Source of the DNA: an uncultured Lachnospiraceae bacterium
GTDB lineage: Bacteria; Bacillota; Clostridia; Lachnospirales; Lachnospiraceae
Reading direction: 5' to 3'
Assembly (NCBI GenBank): GCA_910579735.1
Contig: CAJTUZ010000023.1
Coordinates: forward strand, 1-40,498
Length of the DNA stretch: 40,498 bases
Position numbers and translations under genes: made by a program. Numbering within the stretch: position 1 is the stretch's first letter; every line of letters begins with the position of its first letter. Under the pieces are notes generated by a model, which worked only from the letters and a program-made list of their open reading frames with translations, did not search any database and was not told the origin of the DNA. Of this stretch, positions 8,144 through 17,197 are shown in pieces.

Positions 8144-8951
8144 TCCGTTCACCCCCTTTTTCAAGCAGTCCGGCAATAACCTGATATACTCCCTTTTCCT
8201 GATAAGCGGGGCATACATGTTTTGCATACGCTTTTACATTGTCTCTTGCACTCTCTACCGCATAGCTTTCTTCCGCAGCCTGCAGCATGCCGATATCGTT
8301 ATCATTATCGCCAAAGACCATCGTTTCTTCCCTGCCGACTCCCAGATATTCCTGCAAGACTTTTAATCCATTGCCTTTATCTACGGAAGCATCCATAAAA
8401 TCTACCCATTCTTCTCCTGCCATACATGCTTTTACCTTATCTTTCCACGCAGGGATCAGTATGTTCTCGCCAAGTTCCCTGATGCTTCCTTTTTGATAGA
8501 TGGCAATTTTAATAATATCTGCTTTCTCCGCAAATACATCTTCGACAACACGGTATTTATTCCGGTATCCTCTTTCGATCAGTTTGACAAATTCTTTGTT
8601 TTTTGTCTCCAGCAGACAGCCATCGGCAGTAGATACCACCACTTCACACTGTCCGTAATAGGGACGCAGCTGTTTCATGATCCCTTCCGCATCTTCTCTT
8701 TTCATTTTCCTGACAAGAATATCTTCCTCTCCGCAGCGGACATGCGCCCCGTTTTCCGCCAGATAGATAATCCGGTCTGCCACTTCTTCAAATATATGTT
8801 TGATACTATAATATTGTCTTCCGCTTGCTACGCAGAAATAATGACCGGCATCCGTCCAGGTACGGATCGCCTCCAGTATTTCCGGGTACATTTCACAGGA
8901 AGATTCTTTTACCAACGTTCCATCGATGTCTGTCGCTATCAGTTTGATCAT
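8136..8951 (-). CDS. HAD-superfamily phosphatase, Cof type
   Basis: A second Cof-type HAD hydrolase of 271 residues. Motif I is IATDIDGTLV, motif II is CVASGRQYYS, a lysine precedes the cap exit (DASVDKGNGLKVL), and motif IV is VFGDNDNDIGMLQAA. The physiological substrate cannot be read from sequence; relatives hydrolyse phosphosugars, PLP or FMN. The start at 8951 gives the canonical MIKLIATD; AAGGAG lies 11 bases upstream, slightly far, and the frame runs on upstream for 20 codons without similarity. Maf lies 77 bases upstream in the direction of transcription. That spacer holds one TTGTAACAA site at 8997-9005, so a separate promoter is possible although I see no clear one. Confidence 0.88.
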   Translation of the reverse strand: MIKLIATDIDGTLVKESSCEMYPEILEAIRTWTDAGHYFCVASGRQYYSIKHIFEEVADRIIYLAENGAHVRCGEEDILVRKMKREDAEGIMKQLRPYYGQCEVVVSTADGCLLETKNKEFVKLIERGYRNKYRVVEDVFAEKADIIKIAIYQKGSIRELGENILIPAWKDKVKACMAGEEWVDFMDASVDKGNGLKVLQEYLGVGREETMVFGDNDNDIGMLQAAEESYAVESARDNVKAYAKHVCPAYQEKGVYQVIAGLLEKGGERNV

Positions 8952-9028
8952 ATGTTTACAAGCTCCTTTTCGGCCGCAGCCGGTCTTTTTATGATTTTGT
9001 AACAACCCCATTTAATAACGTATGATAT

Positions 9029-9616
9029 TTATAGTAATTCCCGTTTCTTCATTTCCTGATACAGCCTTCCGACCGGCAGTCCTACAACATTGGCATAATC
9101 CCCGCATATCCCCTGAACATAGGCTGCAAAGCGGCCCTGAATTGCATATGCGCCCGCTTTGTCCATCGGTTCTTTGGAATCGATGTATTTTTCTATTTCT
9201 TCTTCCGTCATCGGAAATACCGTGACATCCGTACATTCGTTAAAAGTATAAAACATCGCAGGTTCGTCCTGGTATTTCCAGGCGAGCGTTACGCCGGTAT
9301 AAACCTGGTGGCTTTTACCCTGCAGCTCCCACAACATATCGAATGCCTCTTCTTTGTCTTTGGGTTTTCCCATGACCTTATTCCACGAGGAAACGATCGT
9401 ATCGGCGCCGATCACGACGAAATCTTCCTTCATCGTCCCGGCAAGCTGCCCGCAGATATCGACAGCTTTCTGATAAGAAAGTTCTTCTACGATTTCCGAC
9501 GGCAGTTCTTTGGTGATCTTCTCCTCTTTCGTGCTCGGCATGGTCTTAAAGGATAAGCCAGCCTGTTTTAAAAGTTCTTTTCTCCTCGGAGAGGCTGAAG
9601 CCAGTATGATCTTCAT
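9029..9616 (-). CDS. maf: Maf nucleotide pyrophosphatase
   Basis: House-cleaning NTP pyrophosphatase of the Maf/YhdE family, which hydrolyses dTTP, UTP or modified nucleotides to monophosphates; in B. subtilis Maf is also linked to septum control. Family hallmarks are the N-terminal LASASPRRKELL at 5-16, the catalytic base region GADTIV, GKPKDKEEAFDML, VYTGV, and DKAGAYAIQG near residue 155. The length of 195 aa is normal. GGAAAGG precedes the ATG. It starts 17 bases after the ppk stop and probably belongs to the same transcript. I cannot tell the dTTP/UTP from the other Maf subtype with certainty. Confidence 0.94.
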   Translation of the reverse strand: MKIILASASPRRKELLKQAGLSFKTMPSTKEEKITKELPSEIVEELSYQKAVDICGQLAGTMKEDFVVIGADTIVSSWNKVMGKPKDKEEAFDMLWELQGKSHQVYTGVTLAWKYQDEPAMFYTFNECTDVTVFPMTEEEIEKYIDSKEPMDKAGAYAIQGRFAAYVQGICGDYANVVGLPVGRLYQEMKKRELL

Positions 9617-9633
9617 GCGGTTACCTTTCCTTT

Positions 9634-11790
9634 CTATGGTGTAATCTTTTTGTTATGCGTTCTTTCGCCATGATGCATTTCCGGAATGAACACACGTCCT
9701 GTACTCTCTTTTTCCTGTGTTTTCACCGCCTGCCTGGCGTCGGCGCAGAAAGCAAGCTGCGAATTGAATCCTTCGCCATCTCCTGCCGTTTCTTTTTTAT
9801 ATGTGCCATCCGCACGCAAAATATGCGCTTTCATCGTATCTTTTAACTGATACTCCAGAATGTGCCGTATTTTTTCCTGCAGCTCCGGTTTCTCGATGGG
9901 GAACATGATCTCCACACGCCTGTCCAGATTTCTCGGCATCCAGTCCGCACTCGCACAGTAATATTCCGGTCTGCCATCGTTTTCGAAATAAAATATTCTT
10001 GCATGTTCCAGGTAATTCCCCACAATGGAGCGGACCTTGATGTTTTCTCCCACACCGGGCAGTCCGGTCTTCAGACAGCAGATGCCCCGGATGATCAGAT
10101 CGATCTTTACGCCTGCGGCGCCCGCCTCATAGAGCGCCTCAATAATGCTTTTATCACAAAGGGCATTCATCTTGGCTATGATTTTCGCCGGTCTTCCCTT
10201 GCGTGCATATTCTTTTTCCCTGTTGATCAAATATAGAAACCTGTCTTTTAACCAAAGCGGCGCGAGGGATAGTCTGTTCCATGAGCGCGGCTCCGAATAT
10301 CCGGAAAGCATGTTAAAGACTGCAGTCGCGTCTTCGCCGATCGCTTCCGAACAGGTCAGTAGACCGAGATCCGTATACAGCTTTGCCGTCGAATCGTTAT
10401 AATTACCGGTTCCCAGATGCACATACCTGCGGATACCGTTCTCTTCCCTTCTTACAACGAGCGTGATCTTACTGTGCGTCTTGAGTCCGAGCAGACCGTA
10501 AATGACGTGACACCCTGCTTTCTCAAGCCGCCTTGCCCAAACGATATTATTTTCTTCGTCAAATCTTGCTTTTAACTCCACCAGTACGGAAACCTGCTTG
10601 CCGTTATCCGCCGCCTGCTCCAATGCCGCTATGATCGGGGAGTTGCCGCTGACCCGGTAAAGCGTCTGTTTGATCGCGAGCACCGCCGGATCTTTCGCCG
10701 CCTGTCTGATAAAGCGTACGACGGGTTCAAAGGTCTGGTACGGGTGATGCATCAGAATATCACCCTCTCTGATCTGTGCAAAAATATCTTCGTTCTCCGG
10801 CAGTTCCGGCACAGGCTGAGGTTTGGCATAACGGCGTTCCTTCAGATGATCAAAGCCATCCAGGTCATACATCTTCATCAAAAACGTAATATCGAGCGGT
10901 CCGTTTACCGGATAGATATCTTCTTTACCGATATACAGATCATCCTGAATGATCTTTAACAGCCTCTCGTCCATACCGGCTTCCACTTCCAGGCGGATCG
11001 CTTCTCCCCACTGTCTCTTTTTCAGCTGCTTCTCAATCTCCTGCAGCAGATCGCCTGCCTCTTCCTCTTCAATTGATAAATCGGCATTACGCATAATCCT
11101 AAACGGATAGGCGCACACAATATCATAATTTAAGAACAGTTTATGAATATTTCTTTCAATGACTTCCTCTAAGAGGATCATTGCCTTTCCTTCTTCGGCA
11201 GGTATCAGAACGATCCTCGAAAGAACGCTCGGCACCTGAACGGTCGCAAATTCCAATTCATTCTCCCCGTTCTTCTTCCGGACGAGCGCACCGATATTCA
11301 GCGACTTGTTGCGAATGAGCGGAAACGGCCGCGAAGAGTCCACCGCCATCGGCGTGAGTACCGGATACACATTATCCGCAAAGTAACTGTCCACATAAGC
11401 CGCCTCTGCTTTGGTCAGGTCTTCATGATGCTCGATCAGGCGCAGGCCGTTTTCCAAAAGCTGCGGAAGCAGCAAACCGTTATATGTAGCATACTGCCGC
11501 TTCACCAGTGCATGTGTCTCTTTGTTTAACAGGGCAAGCTGTTTCTCCGGTGTCAGTCCCGCAATGTCTTTCTTGTGATAACCCGCGTTGACCATATCTT
11601 TTAAGGATGCGACCCTGACCATAAAAAACTCATCCAGATTTGACGCCGATATACTAAGGAACTTCAATCGCTCAAAAAGCGGCAGGCTCGTATCTTCCGC
11701 CTCACTGAGCACCCTTTTATCAAATAAAAGCCAGCTTAATTCTCTGTTCGTATAATTCTCCGCTTTCGCAAATTCAGATGTTTCCGTCAT
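9634..11790 (-). CDS. ppk: Polyphosphate kinase 1
   Basis: Polyphosphate kinase reversibly transfers the terminal phosphate of ATP to a growing polyphosphate chain. The protein is 718 aa. The N domain begins YTNRELSWLLFDKRVL and carries SNLDEFFMVRV. Both catalytic histidines are visible: His439 in LKTHSKITLV (the autophosphorylated one) and His596 in EHARIFYF. GTGNYNDSTAKLYTD and ADWMPRNLDRR complete the active site. The last 60 residues after LRADGTYKK form a polar tail without family similarity. The Shine-Dalgarno site is weak (AGAGAG). Ppx ends 29 bases upstream and maf begins 17 bases downstream, so synthesis and degradation of polyphosphate are encoded together. Confidence 0.96.
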   Translation of the reverse strand: MTETSEFAKAENYTNRELSWLLFDKRVLSEAEDTSLPLFERLKFLSISASNLDEFFMVRVASLKDMVNAGYHKKDIAGLTPEKQLALLNKETHALVKRQYATYNGLLLPQLLENGLRLIEHHEDLTKAEAAYVDSYFADNVYPVLTPMAVDSSRPFPLIRNKSLNIGALVRKKNGENELEFATVQVPSVLSRIVLIPAEEGKAMILLEEVIERNIHKLFLNYDIVCAYPFRIMRNADLSIEEEEAGDLLQEIEKQLKKRQWGEAIRLEVEAGMDERLLKIIQDDLYIGKEDIYPVNGPLDITFLMKMYDLDGFDHLKERRYAKPQPVPELPENEDIFAQIREGDILMHHPYQTFEPVVRFIRQAAKDPAVLAIKQTLYRVSGNSPIIAALEQAADNGKQVSVLVELKARFDEENNIVWARRLEKAGCHVIYGLLGLKTHSKITLVVRREENGIRRYVHLGTGNYNDSTAKLYTDLGLLTCSEAIGEDATAVFNMLSGYSEPRSWNRLSLAPLWLKDRFLYLINREKEYARKGRPAKIIAKMNALCDKSIIEALYEAGAAGVKIDLIIRGICCLKTGLPGVGENIKVRSIVGNYLEHARIFYFENDGRPEYYCASADWMPRNLDRRVEIMFPIEKPELQEKIRHILEYQLKDTMKAHILRADGTYKKETAGDGEGFNSQLAFCADARQAVKTQEKESTGRVFIPEMHHGERTHNKKITP

Positions 11791-11819
11791 ATTTCTCTCT
11801 ATCCTTTCCGGTTCTTCTT

Positions 11820-13361
11820 TTAAAAAAGATCGCCCTTTCTTTGCCGGATGACCGGCTTAACACTGTAAACTTCTTCGAAAAAGTCTGCCCTTCTGCCAAA
11901 AAGTCCTTTTTCCAGCGTAATGTCCACAGGCGTATCGATCGTGATCACAAGCGCTTCATCCTGCAGCGAAGTCCTGATATCCTTAAATTTCTGTTTATGG
12001 CTTCTGTCAAGGCCATTGGCTATTTTTAAGATCGCAGTGAGTTTGGCGATCCGGATATAAGCAGCTTTGTCCAGATGCGCGTTCTGCCCGATCACTTCAT
12101 AATAATCAAAATCCATATGATTGTACTTGACCGTATTAGCCACGATCTCTCTTTCGATATGGGAAAGTCCGATCATCTCGGTTGACATAATAATGTTATA
12201 AGAACACTCTCCCAGATTGACCAGGCTGATATATTTGCCGCAGTCATGTAAAATGGTCGCAAGACGCAGCAGGAGTCTGTCTCTTTTCCCGAGTCCGTGT
12301 ACGTCTTTCATACTGTCATAGATTGTCAGCGCGATCTTCTCCAACGTCTCGCTCCTGCGTTTACTGCCCATATACCGCTTGCTGATATTGAGCGCGGAGT
12401 CAACGATATCCTGTTCGAAATCATGATCCGCCCGGATAATCTTATTTTTCTCCCCGTATTCATAGGCGATTCCATCACATAAAGCCACGCCCGGCACCCA
12501 GATCAGCTTCGCATCCATCACTTTTATGACGCGGTTTAATAAGACGCTGGATATATAGATGAGCGGAATGTTCTCTTCCGGCATATCCAGTATTCTGGCC
12601 GCCTCGATAACGGATTTTTCCCTCACTTTTTTCATAAACATATCCATATCGGAAGCCGCAATGCACTCATCGGAAAACCGTGCCGTATTATGTTCCACAA
12701 CGGCGGAAATATAATCGTCCACAACAATAATATTCTCTATTTTTCTGTCTTTTAAATACAGCTTTTTAAACACGGCAAGCTGGGAACTGATAAACTCGTC
12801 GATAATATTCTCATACTGGCTCGGTTTTAAGTTCAAATGGCTTATATTGTCCTGTAAACGCAGAATGCCGAGCCGAAGATTCTGTGTCGTAACAAGCGAA
12901 TCTTTGACAAAAAGCGAAATCTGGATACTGCCGCCGCCGATATCGAGGATCGCCGTTTCTTTTTCAATGATCTTATTAAATACCCTGCCCTTGGAGGCAA
13001 CGGATTTATAGTCCAAAAACCTCTGCTCGGAATTACTTAAAACCTCTATTTTGATACCGGTCCTTTGTTCGATCTGATCCAGTATGATCATCGTATTTTC
13101 CATCTCACGAATCGCACTCGTTCCGTAAGCCTTATAATCGTCCACGCGATATCCTGACATGATGTCCTTATACTCCCGCAGGATCCGGCAAAGTTCATTG
13201 ATCTTGCCGTAACCGGCCTTGCCCGTCGCATAGGTATCCGTTCCAAGATCCAGACGGTGTTTAATGGAATCGATCTCCCGCAGACCGTTTTGTTTGGAAA
13301 TTTCAAATATTTTCATTGACAGTTCGTAAGAACCTACATCAATTGCCGCAAATGTCTTCAC
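11820..13361 (-). CDS. ppx: Exopolyphosphatase, Ppx/GppA family with HD domain
   Basis: This enzyme removes terminal phosphate from polyphosphate and may also hydrolyse pppGpp. The first 300 residues are the actin-like ATPase fold: AAIDVGSYELSMKIFE, the GTSAIREMEN loop, EVLSNSEQRFLDY with the catalytic Glu, and ILDIGGGSIQISLF. The C-terminal part is an HD domain (ATILHDCGKYIS, NTVKYNHMDFD), as in the longer Ppx proteins. The start is GTG at 13361: GGAGGG sits six bases upstream, and GTGA overlaps the DUF815 stop by four bases, so translation is probably coupled. The open frame upstream of it lies wholly inside the neighbouring gene. Length is 513 aa. Ppk follows after 29 bases. Confidence 0.93.
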   Translation of the reverse strand: MKTFAAIDVGSYELSMKIFEISKQNGLREIDSIKHRLDLGTDTYATGKAGYGKINELCRILREYKDIMSGYRVDDYKAYGTSAIREMENTMIILDQIEQRTGIKIEVLSNSEQRFLDYKSVASKGRVFNKIIEKETAILDIGGGSIQISLFVKDSLVTTQNLRLGILRLQDNISHLNLKPSQYENIIDEFISSQLAVFKKLYLKDRKIENIIVVDDYISAVVEHNTARFSDECIAASDMDMFMKKVREKSVIEAARILDMPEENIPLIYISSVLLNRVIKVMDAKLIWVPGVALCDGIAYEYGEKNKIIRADHDFEQDIVDSALNISKRYMGSKRRSETLEKIALTIYDSMKDVHGLGKRDRLLLRLATILHDCGKYISLVNLGECSYNIIMSTEMIGLSHIEREIVANTVKYNHMDFDYYEVIGQNAHLDKAAYIRIAKLTAILKIANGLDRSHKQKFKDIRTSLQDEALVITIDTPVDITLEKGLFGRRADFFEEVYSVKPVIRQRKGDLF

Positions 13362-14638
13362 GATATCCCTCCCAATAGATAATCGATAAACTGCTGAGCC
13401 GTTCTGCCGGAAAGCCCTCCATGCGCAAGCTCCCACTTATTGGCTTCCAAAAGCAGCTCTTCTTCTTTCATGGTAATATTATACCGCCCGGCCAATGTCT
13501 TTACAATCTGTTCAAACTGTTTTTTATCCGGCGCACAAAAGAAAATCGTCACGCCAAAACGCGACACGAGCGAAAGTTTCTCCTGCACCGTATCGCCGGC
13601 ATGCAGATCATCGCGCCGCTCTTCCTTATCGCTGAACTTCTCGCGCACGAGATGCCGTCTGTTGGAAGTTGCATAGATCAGTACGTTCTCCGGCTTTTTC
13701 TCAAGTCCCCCTTCGATCACTGCCTTCAAATACTTATATTCTATCTCAAAATCCTCGAAACTCAGATCGTCCATATAGATAATAAACTTATAATTTCTGT
13801 TCTTTACCTGTGAGATCACGTCGTTTAAATCCTGGAACTGATGTTTATATATCTCGATAATGCGCAGTCCCTTATCATAATATCTGTTCGCAATCGCCTT
13901 AATGCTCGAAGACTTCCCGGTACCGGCATCTCCAAACAAAAGACAGTTATTGGCCCTTTTCCCCTCTACAAAGGCCTCTGTATTATCGATCAGCTTCTTT
14001 TTGGGAATTTCGTACCCTATCAGATCATCCAGATGCACATGCGCAATATTTAAGATCGGCTCGATCACCGCCCCGTTTTCCCCGTGCCTGATACGAAATG
14101 CTTTGTGCAGCCCGAACTTCCCGACGCCATAGTCTTTATAAAATTCCGTCAGCGTATCTTTCATAGCTTCCGGTGTATCGTCCGCATTGAACTGCTCCGC
14201 CAGGTGGCATATCCTGTCCCGGATACGGGTGTTATATACTTTACTTCCTCTTGAAGCGCCCGTATAGGAAAGCGCCATGGCAAATTCCGGCACCTGTAAG
14301 ACTTCCATCATATCCGCAAAATCATAATCATATAATTCCTTAAAAATACGGATATCATGCAGCACTGCCTGATTGATCGTCCCTTCCACATTTCCCCTGA
14401 TCTCGCAGGCCATACTGTAACTGTTCTCGTTATTCACAAGGAGGTTCGTCAAATAGCAATGCCAAAGGTTTCCATAAAATCCATGCGATGCCGCGGTCTC
14501 TAAAAGCCTGTTCATGCAGTCATATAATAACGCGCGTTCTTTTTTCTGTGCATAAGTATCTATCAAATGCACCATATCACCAAGCAGCTCCCCCTGCTCA
14601 AAATCTCTATATACGATCAGTTCTTCTACTCTCATCAT
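13358..14638 (-). CDS. DUF815-family AAA+ ATPase
   Basis: A cytosolic P-loop ATPase of the DUF815 family; its biological role is not established. The N-terminal half is helical and variable. Walker A is LLFGDAGTGKSSSIKAI near residue 245, Walker B is FIIYMDDLSFEDFE, sensor 1 is VLIYATSNRRHLV, followed by EKFSDKEERRDDLHAGD. An arginine finger-like SRFGVTIFF and a lid helix (GGLSGRTAQQFIDYLL) end the protein. I start it at the ATG at 14638 (426 aa); a GTG at 14650 is also in frame and neither has an ideal ribosome binding site. Its stop overlaps the ppx start by four bases. That tight coupling suggests a link to polyphosphate or phosphate stress, which is inference. PheA ends 23 bases upstream. 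Confidence 0.85.
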   Translation of the reverse strand: MMRVEELIVYRDFEQGELLGDMVHLIDTYAQKKERALLYDCMNRLLETAASHGFYGNLWHCYLTNLLVNNENSYSMACEIRGNVEGTINQAVLHDIRIFKELYDYDFADMMEVLQVPEFAMALSYTGASRGSKVYNTRIRDRICHLAEQFNADDTPEAMKDTLTEFYKDYGVGKFGLHKAFRIRHGENGAVIEPILNIAHVHLDDLIGYEIPKKKLIDNTEAFVEGKRANNCLLFGDAGTGKSSSIKAIANRYYDKGLRIIEIYKHQFQDLNDVISQVKNRNYKFIIYMDDLSFEDFEIEYKYLKAVIEGGLEKKPENVLIYATSNRRHLVREKFSDKEERRDDLHAGDTVQEKLSLVSRFGVTIFFCAPDKKQFEQIVKTLAGRYNITMKEEELLLEANKWELAHGGLSGRTAQQFIDYLLGGIS

Positions 14639-14661
14639 GTTAACAGCCACGCCTTTCTTTT

Positions 14662-15789
14662 CTAATAATTCCCAAGAATCCGCATGTTTCTCGCTTCATC
14701 CCGCAGGCCCCGCAGCGCGTTTTTGACTGCGCTGTCGGCCAGATTACCGTCAAAATCAACAAAGAAGCGATATTCCCAGTTCCTGTCTTCTATGGGTCTG
14801 CTCTCGATCCTGGTCATATTCAGATTATTATAAATAAAATGCGAAAGCATGTGGTATAAGGATCCGCTCTCATGCGGCACTTCGAAACATATGCTGACCT
14901 TTCCCGCATTTTTTAAAAATATCTTCTGATTTGTTACGATAATAAAACGGGTGGAATTCGTCTGCGAGTGGTTTACGCCCCGTTCCAAAATGTCCAGTCC
15001 GTAAATCTTCGCCGCCTGTTCACTGGCAATGGCCGCCTGGCTTTTATCACCGTCTTCCTTTACTTTTCTGGCCGCAAACGCATTGTTCTGCATACTGATC
15101 TGCTTCCAGGAAGGATGCTCGTCCAAATAACGGGCGCTCTGCATCAATGACTGCGGATGCGAATAGATCGTATGAATCTTGTCTTTTTCCGTTCCCGGTA
15201 CGCCTAACAGACAATGCTCGATCCGTATGATCTGCTCGCCTACGATATAATTTTCGAACTCTGCCAGCAGATCATAAATCTCATTGACGATACCGGCCGT
15301 GGAATTTTCAATCGGCAGTACCGCATAATCTGCGCTGCCTTCCTCTATGGCGCACATGGCGTCCCGAAAAGTATCCACATGAAAACCATTTACATTTTCT
15401 CCGAAAAACTGCAGCATCGCCATCTGGGAGTAAGCGCCCTCTGCCCCCTGAAAAACGACTCTGCCCTTTTCTCTGTCAAGCGCATCCACACCGATAAAAG
15501 GCAGTCTGCCGAGGATCCCTCTGTCAGTCAGCTTCTTATACTGCAGTTTCCGGCTCATCGACATAATCTGTTCGAACAGTTCCTGGATTCCCTGCGCATT
15601 AAACTCATTTTGCGTAAGCGCTTTTAACGTACGAAGTTTCTCAAGTTCACGCTCTTTATCAAATACTTTTTTCCCTGTTTCTATCTTATAATCCGCCACC
15701 TGAGATGAAATATCCATCCGCTGTTCATACAGGCTTACGATCTGTCTGTCGATCTCGTCGATCTGCTTTCTTAATTCCAATAAATCCAT
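14662..15789 (-). CDS. pheA: Chorismate mutase / prephenate dehydratase (P-protein)
   Basis: Bifunctional enzyme of phenylalanine synthesis: chorismate to prephenate to phenylpyruvate. Residues 1-90 are an AroQ chorismate mutase (LLELRKQIDEIDRQIV, KVFDKERELEKL). Residues 110-290 are prephenate dehydratase (VVFQGAEGAYSQMAM, VLPIENSTAGIVNEIYDL, NSTRFIIV). The C-terminus is an ACT domain with the phenylalanine-binding IESRP motif, so feedback inhibition by Phe is expected. The order CM-PDT-ACT is that of E. coli PheA. I chose the ATG at 15789; the open frame extends 27 codons upstream without similarity. An extended -10 promoter lies at 15882-15908. The leader shows no run of Phe codons and no T-box. 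It may lead the DUF815-ppx-ppk-maf transcript. Confidence 0.95.
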   Translation of the reverse strand: MDLLELRKQIDEIDRQIVSLYEQRMDISSQVADYKIETGKKVFDKERELEKLRTLKALTQNEFNAQGIQELFEQIMSMSRKLQYKKLTDRGILGRLPFIGVDALDREKGRVVFQGAEGAYSQMAMLQFFGENVNGFHVDTFRDAMCAIEEGSADYAVLPIENSTAGIVNEIYDLLAEFENYIVGEQIIRIEHCLLGVPGTEKDKIHTIYSHPQSLMQSARYLDEHPSWKQISMQNNAFAARKVKEDGDKSQAAIASEQAAKIYGLDILERGVNHSQTNSTRFIIVTNQKIFLKNAGKVSICFEVPHESGSLYHMLSHFIYNNLNMTRIESRPIEDRNWEYRFFVDFDGNLADSAVKNALRGLRDEARNMRILGNY

Positions 15790-15881
15790 CTTAACTTCAT
15801 CCCTTTCTGTCATAGATCTAATAGGTACTGTGCTGCCTGTGAGCAAATCTGCCAATTGTTTCCGCATCACAACATAATAAT

Positions 15882-15908
15882 ATTATAACAAAACCCACTT
15901 GATAGCAA
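15882..15908 (-). promoter_or_regulatory. Extended -10 promoter for pheA
   Basis: On the minus strand TGTTATAAT (the -10 hexamer TATAAT at 15882-15887 with an upstream TG) is preceded by TTGCTA (15903-15908) at a short 15-base spacing. Its -35 region overlaps the -35 hexamer of the divergent promoter at 15899-15927, so the two cannot both be occupied at once. Confidence 0.5.
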
Positions 15909-15927
15909 GCAGGTTTGCGACTATACT
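15899..15927 (+). promoter_or_regulatory. Promoter for the DUF5050-like gene
   Basis: TTGATA (15899-15904), a 17-base spacer and TATACT (15922-15927). Transcription would begin near 15934, giving a leader of about 40 bases before AAGGAG and the ATG at 15976. Confidence 0.65.
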
Positions 15928-15975
15928 ATATTATAGAAGAAAGATTATTTTGGTATAGGATAAGGAGTGTTTTCT

Positions 15976-17013
15976 ATGACTACTACGCAAAGGAATATAC
16001 TGATCATTGCAGGTATTTTCATCCTGATAGGCGCTCTGTTCACCGCGGTTTACATAGGCGGTAAAATTCCGATGAACGATGCCGGTACGACCGGCAATAC
16101 CGCCGGCAATCTCAACAACGGCGGTCTGTTCTGCGAATCGGATGGCAAGGTATATTTTGCAAATGCATATGATGGCGGCGCACTTTACTGCATGAATCCC
16201 AACGAAACGGAAATAACCAAGCTTTCCGGCAACTGCGTTTCTTCCATCAATGCAGGCGGCGACTATCTGTATTATTATATGGAAAGCGGCTCATCAGGCG
16301 GCAAAGGACTTGGTTATATGGGCCGTACCGCCGGTATCTACCGCAGTAAGAAAAACGGAAAACGGGTACAGTGCCTGGACAGATCTTATGCCGTTATGAT
16401 ACAGCTGTGCGGCAATTATCTGTACTATCAGGATTATGATACAAAAACCGGCACCTCGCTTGCCAAGATCAAAATCGACAAATCCGATAAAACGACGATC
16501 GAAGATTATGTCATTAACCCGGCTTCCTACGCAAACGGGCTGATCTATTTCAACGGTACGCAGAAGGACCATGCACTCTATACGCTGAATACTGCCAATG
16601 ATTCCATTGCCAAAATCTGGCAGAGTGATATCTGGAATCCCATTTATCTCGATGGCTATGTTTATTATATGGATGTCACCAACAATTACAGACTCTGCCG
16701 TTACAATCTGTCTCAGGATGTAATCGAAATCCTGACAAATGACCGGATCGACTTCTTTAACGTATATGGGAACTATATATATTATCAGAAAAGCTCGCAG
16801 ACGGAACCTGCTTTAAAAAGAATGTATATCGATGGATCCAATCCGGAGATCGTTGCAGAAGGCGTCTATGAAAATATAAACATTACCTCTCAGTATGTGT
16901 ATTTCAATCAATTCGATGCACCCGTTCCGGTCTATAAGACACCTACGTTTGCACCGGTCTATGTCACCACCTTTGACGCGGCAAGCGCTGCCGCCAAAGC
17001 AAATATGAAATAA
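15976..17013 (+). CDS. Membrane-anchored DUF5050-like beta-propeller protein
   Basis: The protein has a single N-terminal membrane segment (residues 8-28, ILIIAGIFILIGALFTAVYI) followed by an extracytoplasmic domain. That domain is made of repeated strands of the type GxxIYYxxYD or GNYLYYQDY: GDYLYYYMES, GNYLYYQDYD, NGLIYFNGT, DGYVYYMDVT, GNYIYYQKSS and SQYVYFNQFD. The spacing of 40-50 residues fits a beta-propeller of the DUF5050 type, a family without known catalytic function that often binds cell-surface partners. Length is 345 aa. I chose the ATG at 15976 because AAGGAG at 15962-15967 is ideally placed; an in-frame GTG nine bases earlier lies inside that site. The gene is monocistronic, with its own promoter and a strong terminator. 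Confidence 0.85.
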   Translation: MTTTQRNILIIAGIFILIGALFTAVYIGGKIPMNDAGTTGNTAGNLNNGGLFCESDGKVYFANAYDGGALYCMNPNETEITKLSGNCVSSINAGGDYLYYYMESGSSGGKGLGYMGRTAGIYRSKKNGKRVQCLDRSYAVMIQLCGNYLYYQDYDTKTGTSLAKIKIDKSDKTTIEDYVINPASYANGLIYFNGTQKDHALYTLNTANDSIAKIWQSDIWNPIYLDGYVYYMDVTNNYRLCRYNLSQDVIEILTNDRIDFFNVYGNYIYYQKSSQTEPALKRMYIDGSNPEIVAEGVYENINITSQYVYFNQFDAPVPVYKTPTFAPVYVTTFDAASAAAKANMK

Positions 17014-17039
17014 AAAGCGTCTTTTGACGCTTTTTATTT
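17012..17039 (+). terminator. Intrinsic terminator after the DUF5050-like gene
   Basis: A 10-bp perfect stem (17012-17021 with 17026-17035, AAAAAGCGTC/GACGCTTTTT) closes on a TTTT loop and runs into ATTTTG. The stem starts inside the stop codon. Confidence 0.9.
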
Positions 17040-17100
17040 TGCCTCATGTTTCTCCACTCTGTCCCTGGATACAGCTGATAACTCCTGCCTTTGCAGCATT

Positions 17101-17190
17101 TATGACAAATTTGTCATTTGTTACAAAACCGTAATATTTGTTACAATTTGCATTTATTACAAAAATGTAACAAATGACAAAAATGTCATA
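17101..17190. repeat. 25-bp imperfect inverted repeat with internal palindromes
   Basis: Arms 17101-17125 and 17166-17190 pair with two mismatches; the inner 16 bp (TTTGTCATTTGTTACA) are perfect. The left arm itself contains the 14-bp palindrome TGACAAATTTGTCA. The 40-base loop carries a second TTGTTACAA at 17138-17146, exactly 20 bases after the first at 17118-17126. Confidence 0.85.
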
Positions 17191-17197
17191 TTATAGC

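Noticed and set aside
9012..9236. A 74-codon minus-strand frame overlapping maf
   Set aside because: It lies in another frame of a clear maf gene and resembles no protein.
15790..15880. A phenylalanine attenuator or T-box before pheA
   Set aside because: The leader is under 100 bases with no run of Phe codons, no specifier-loop pattern and no terminator.
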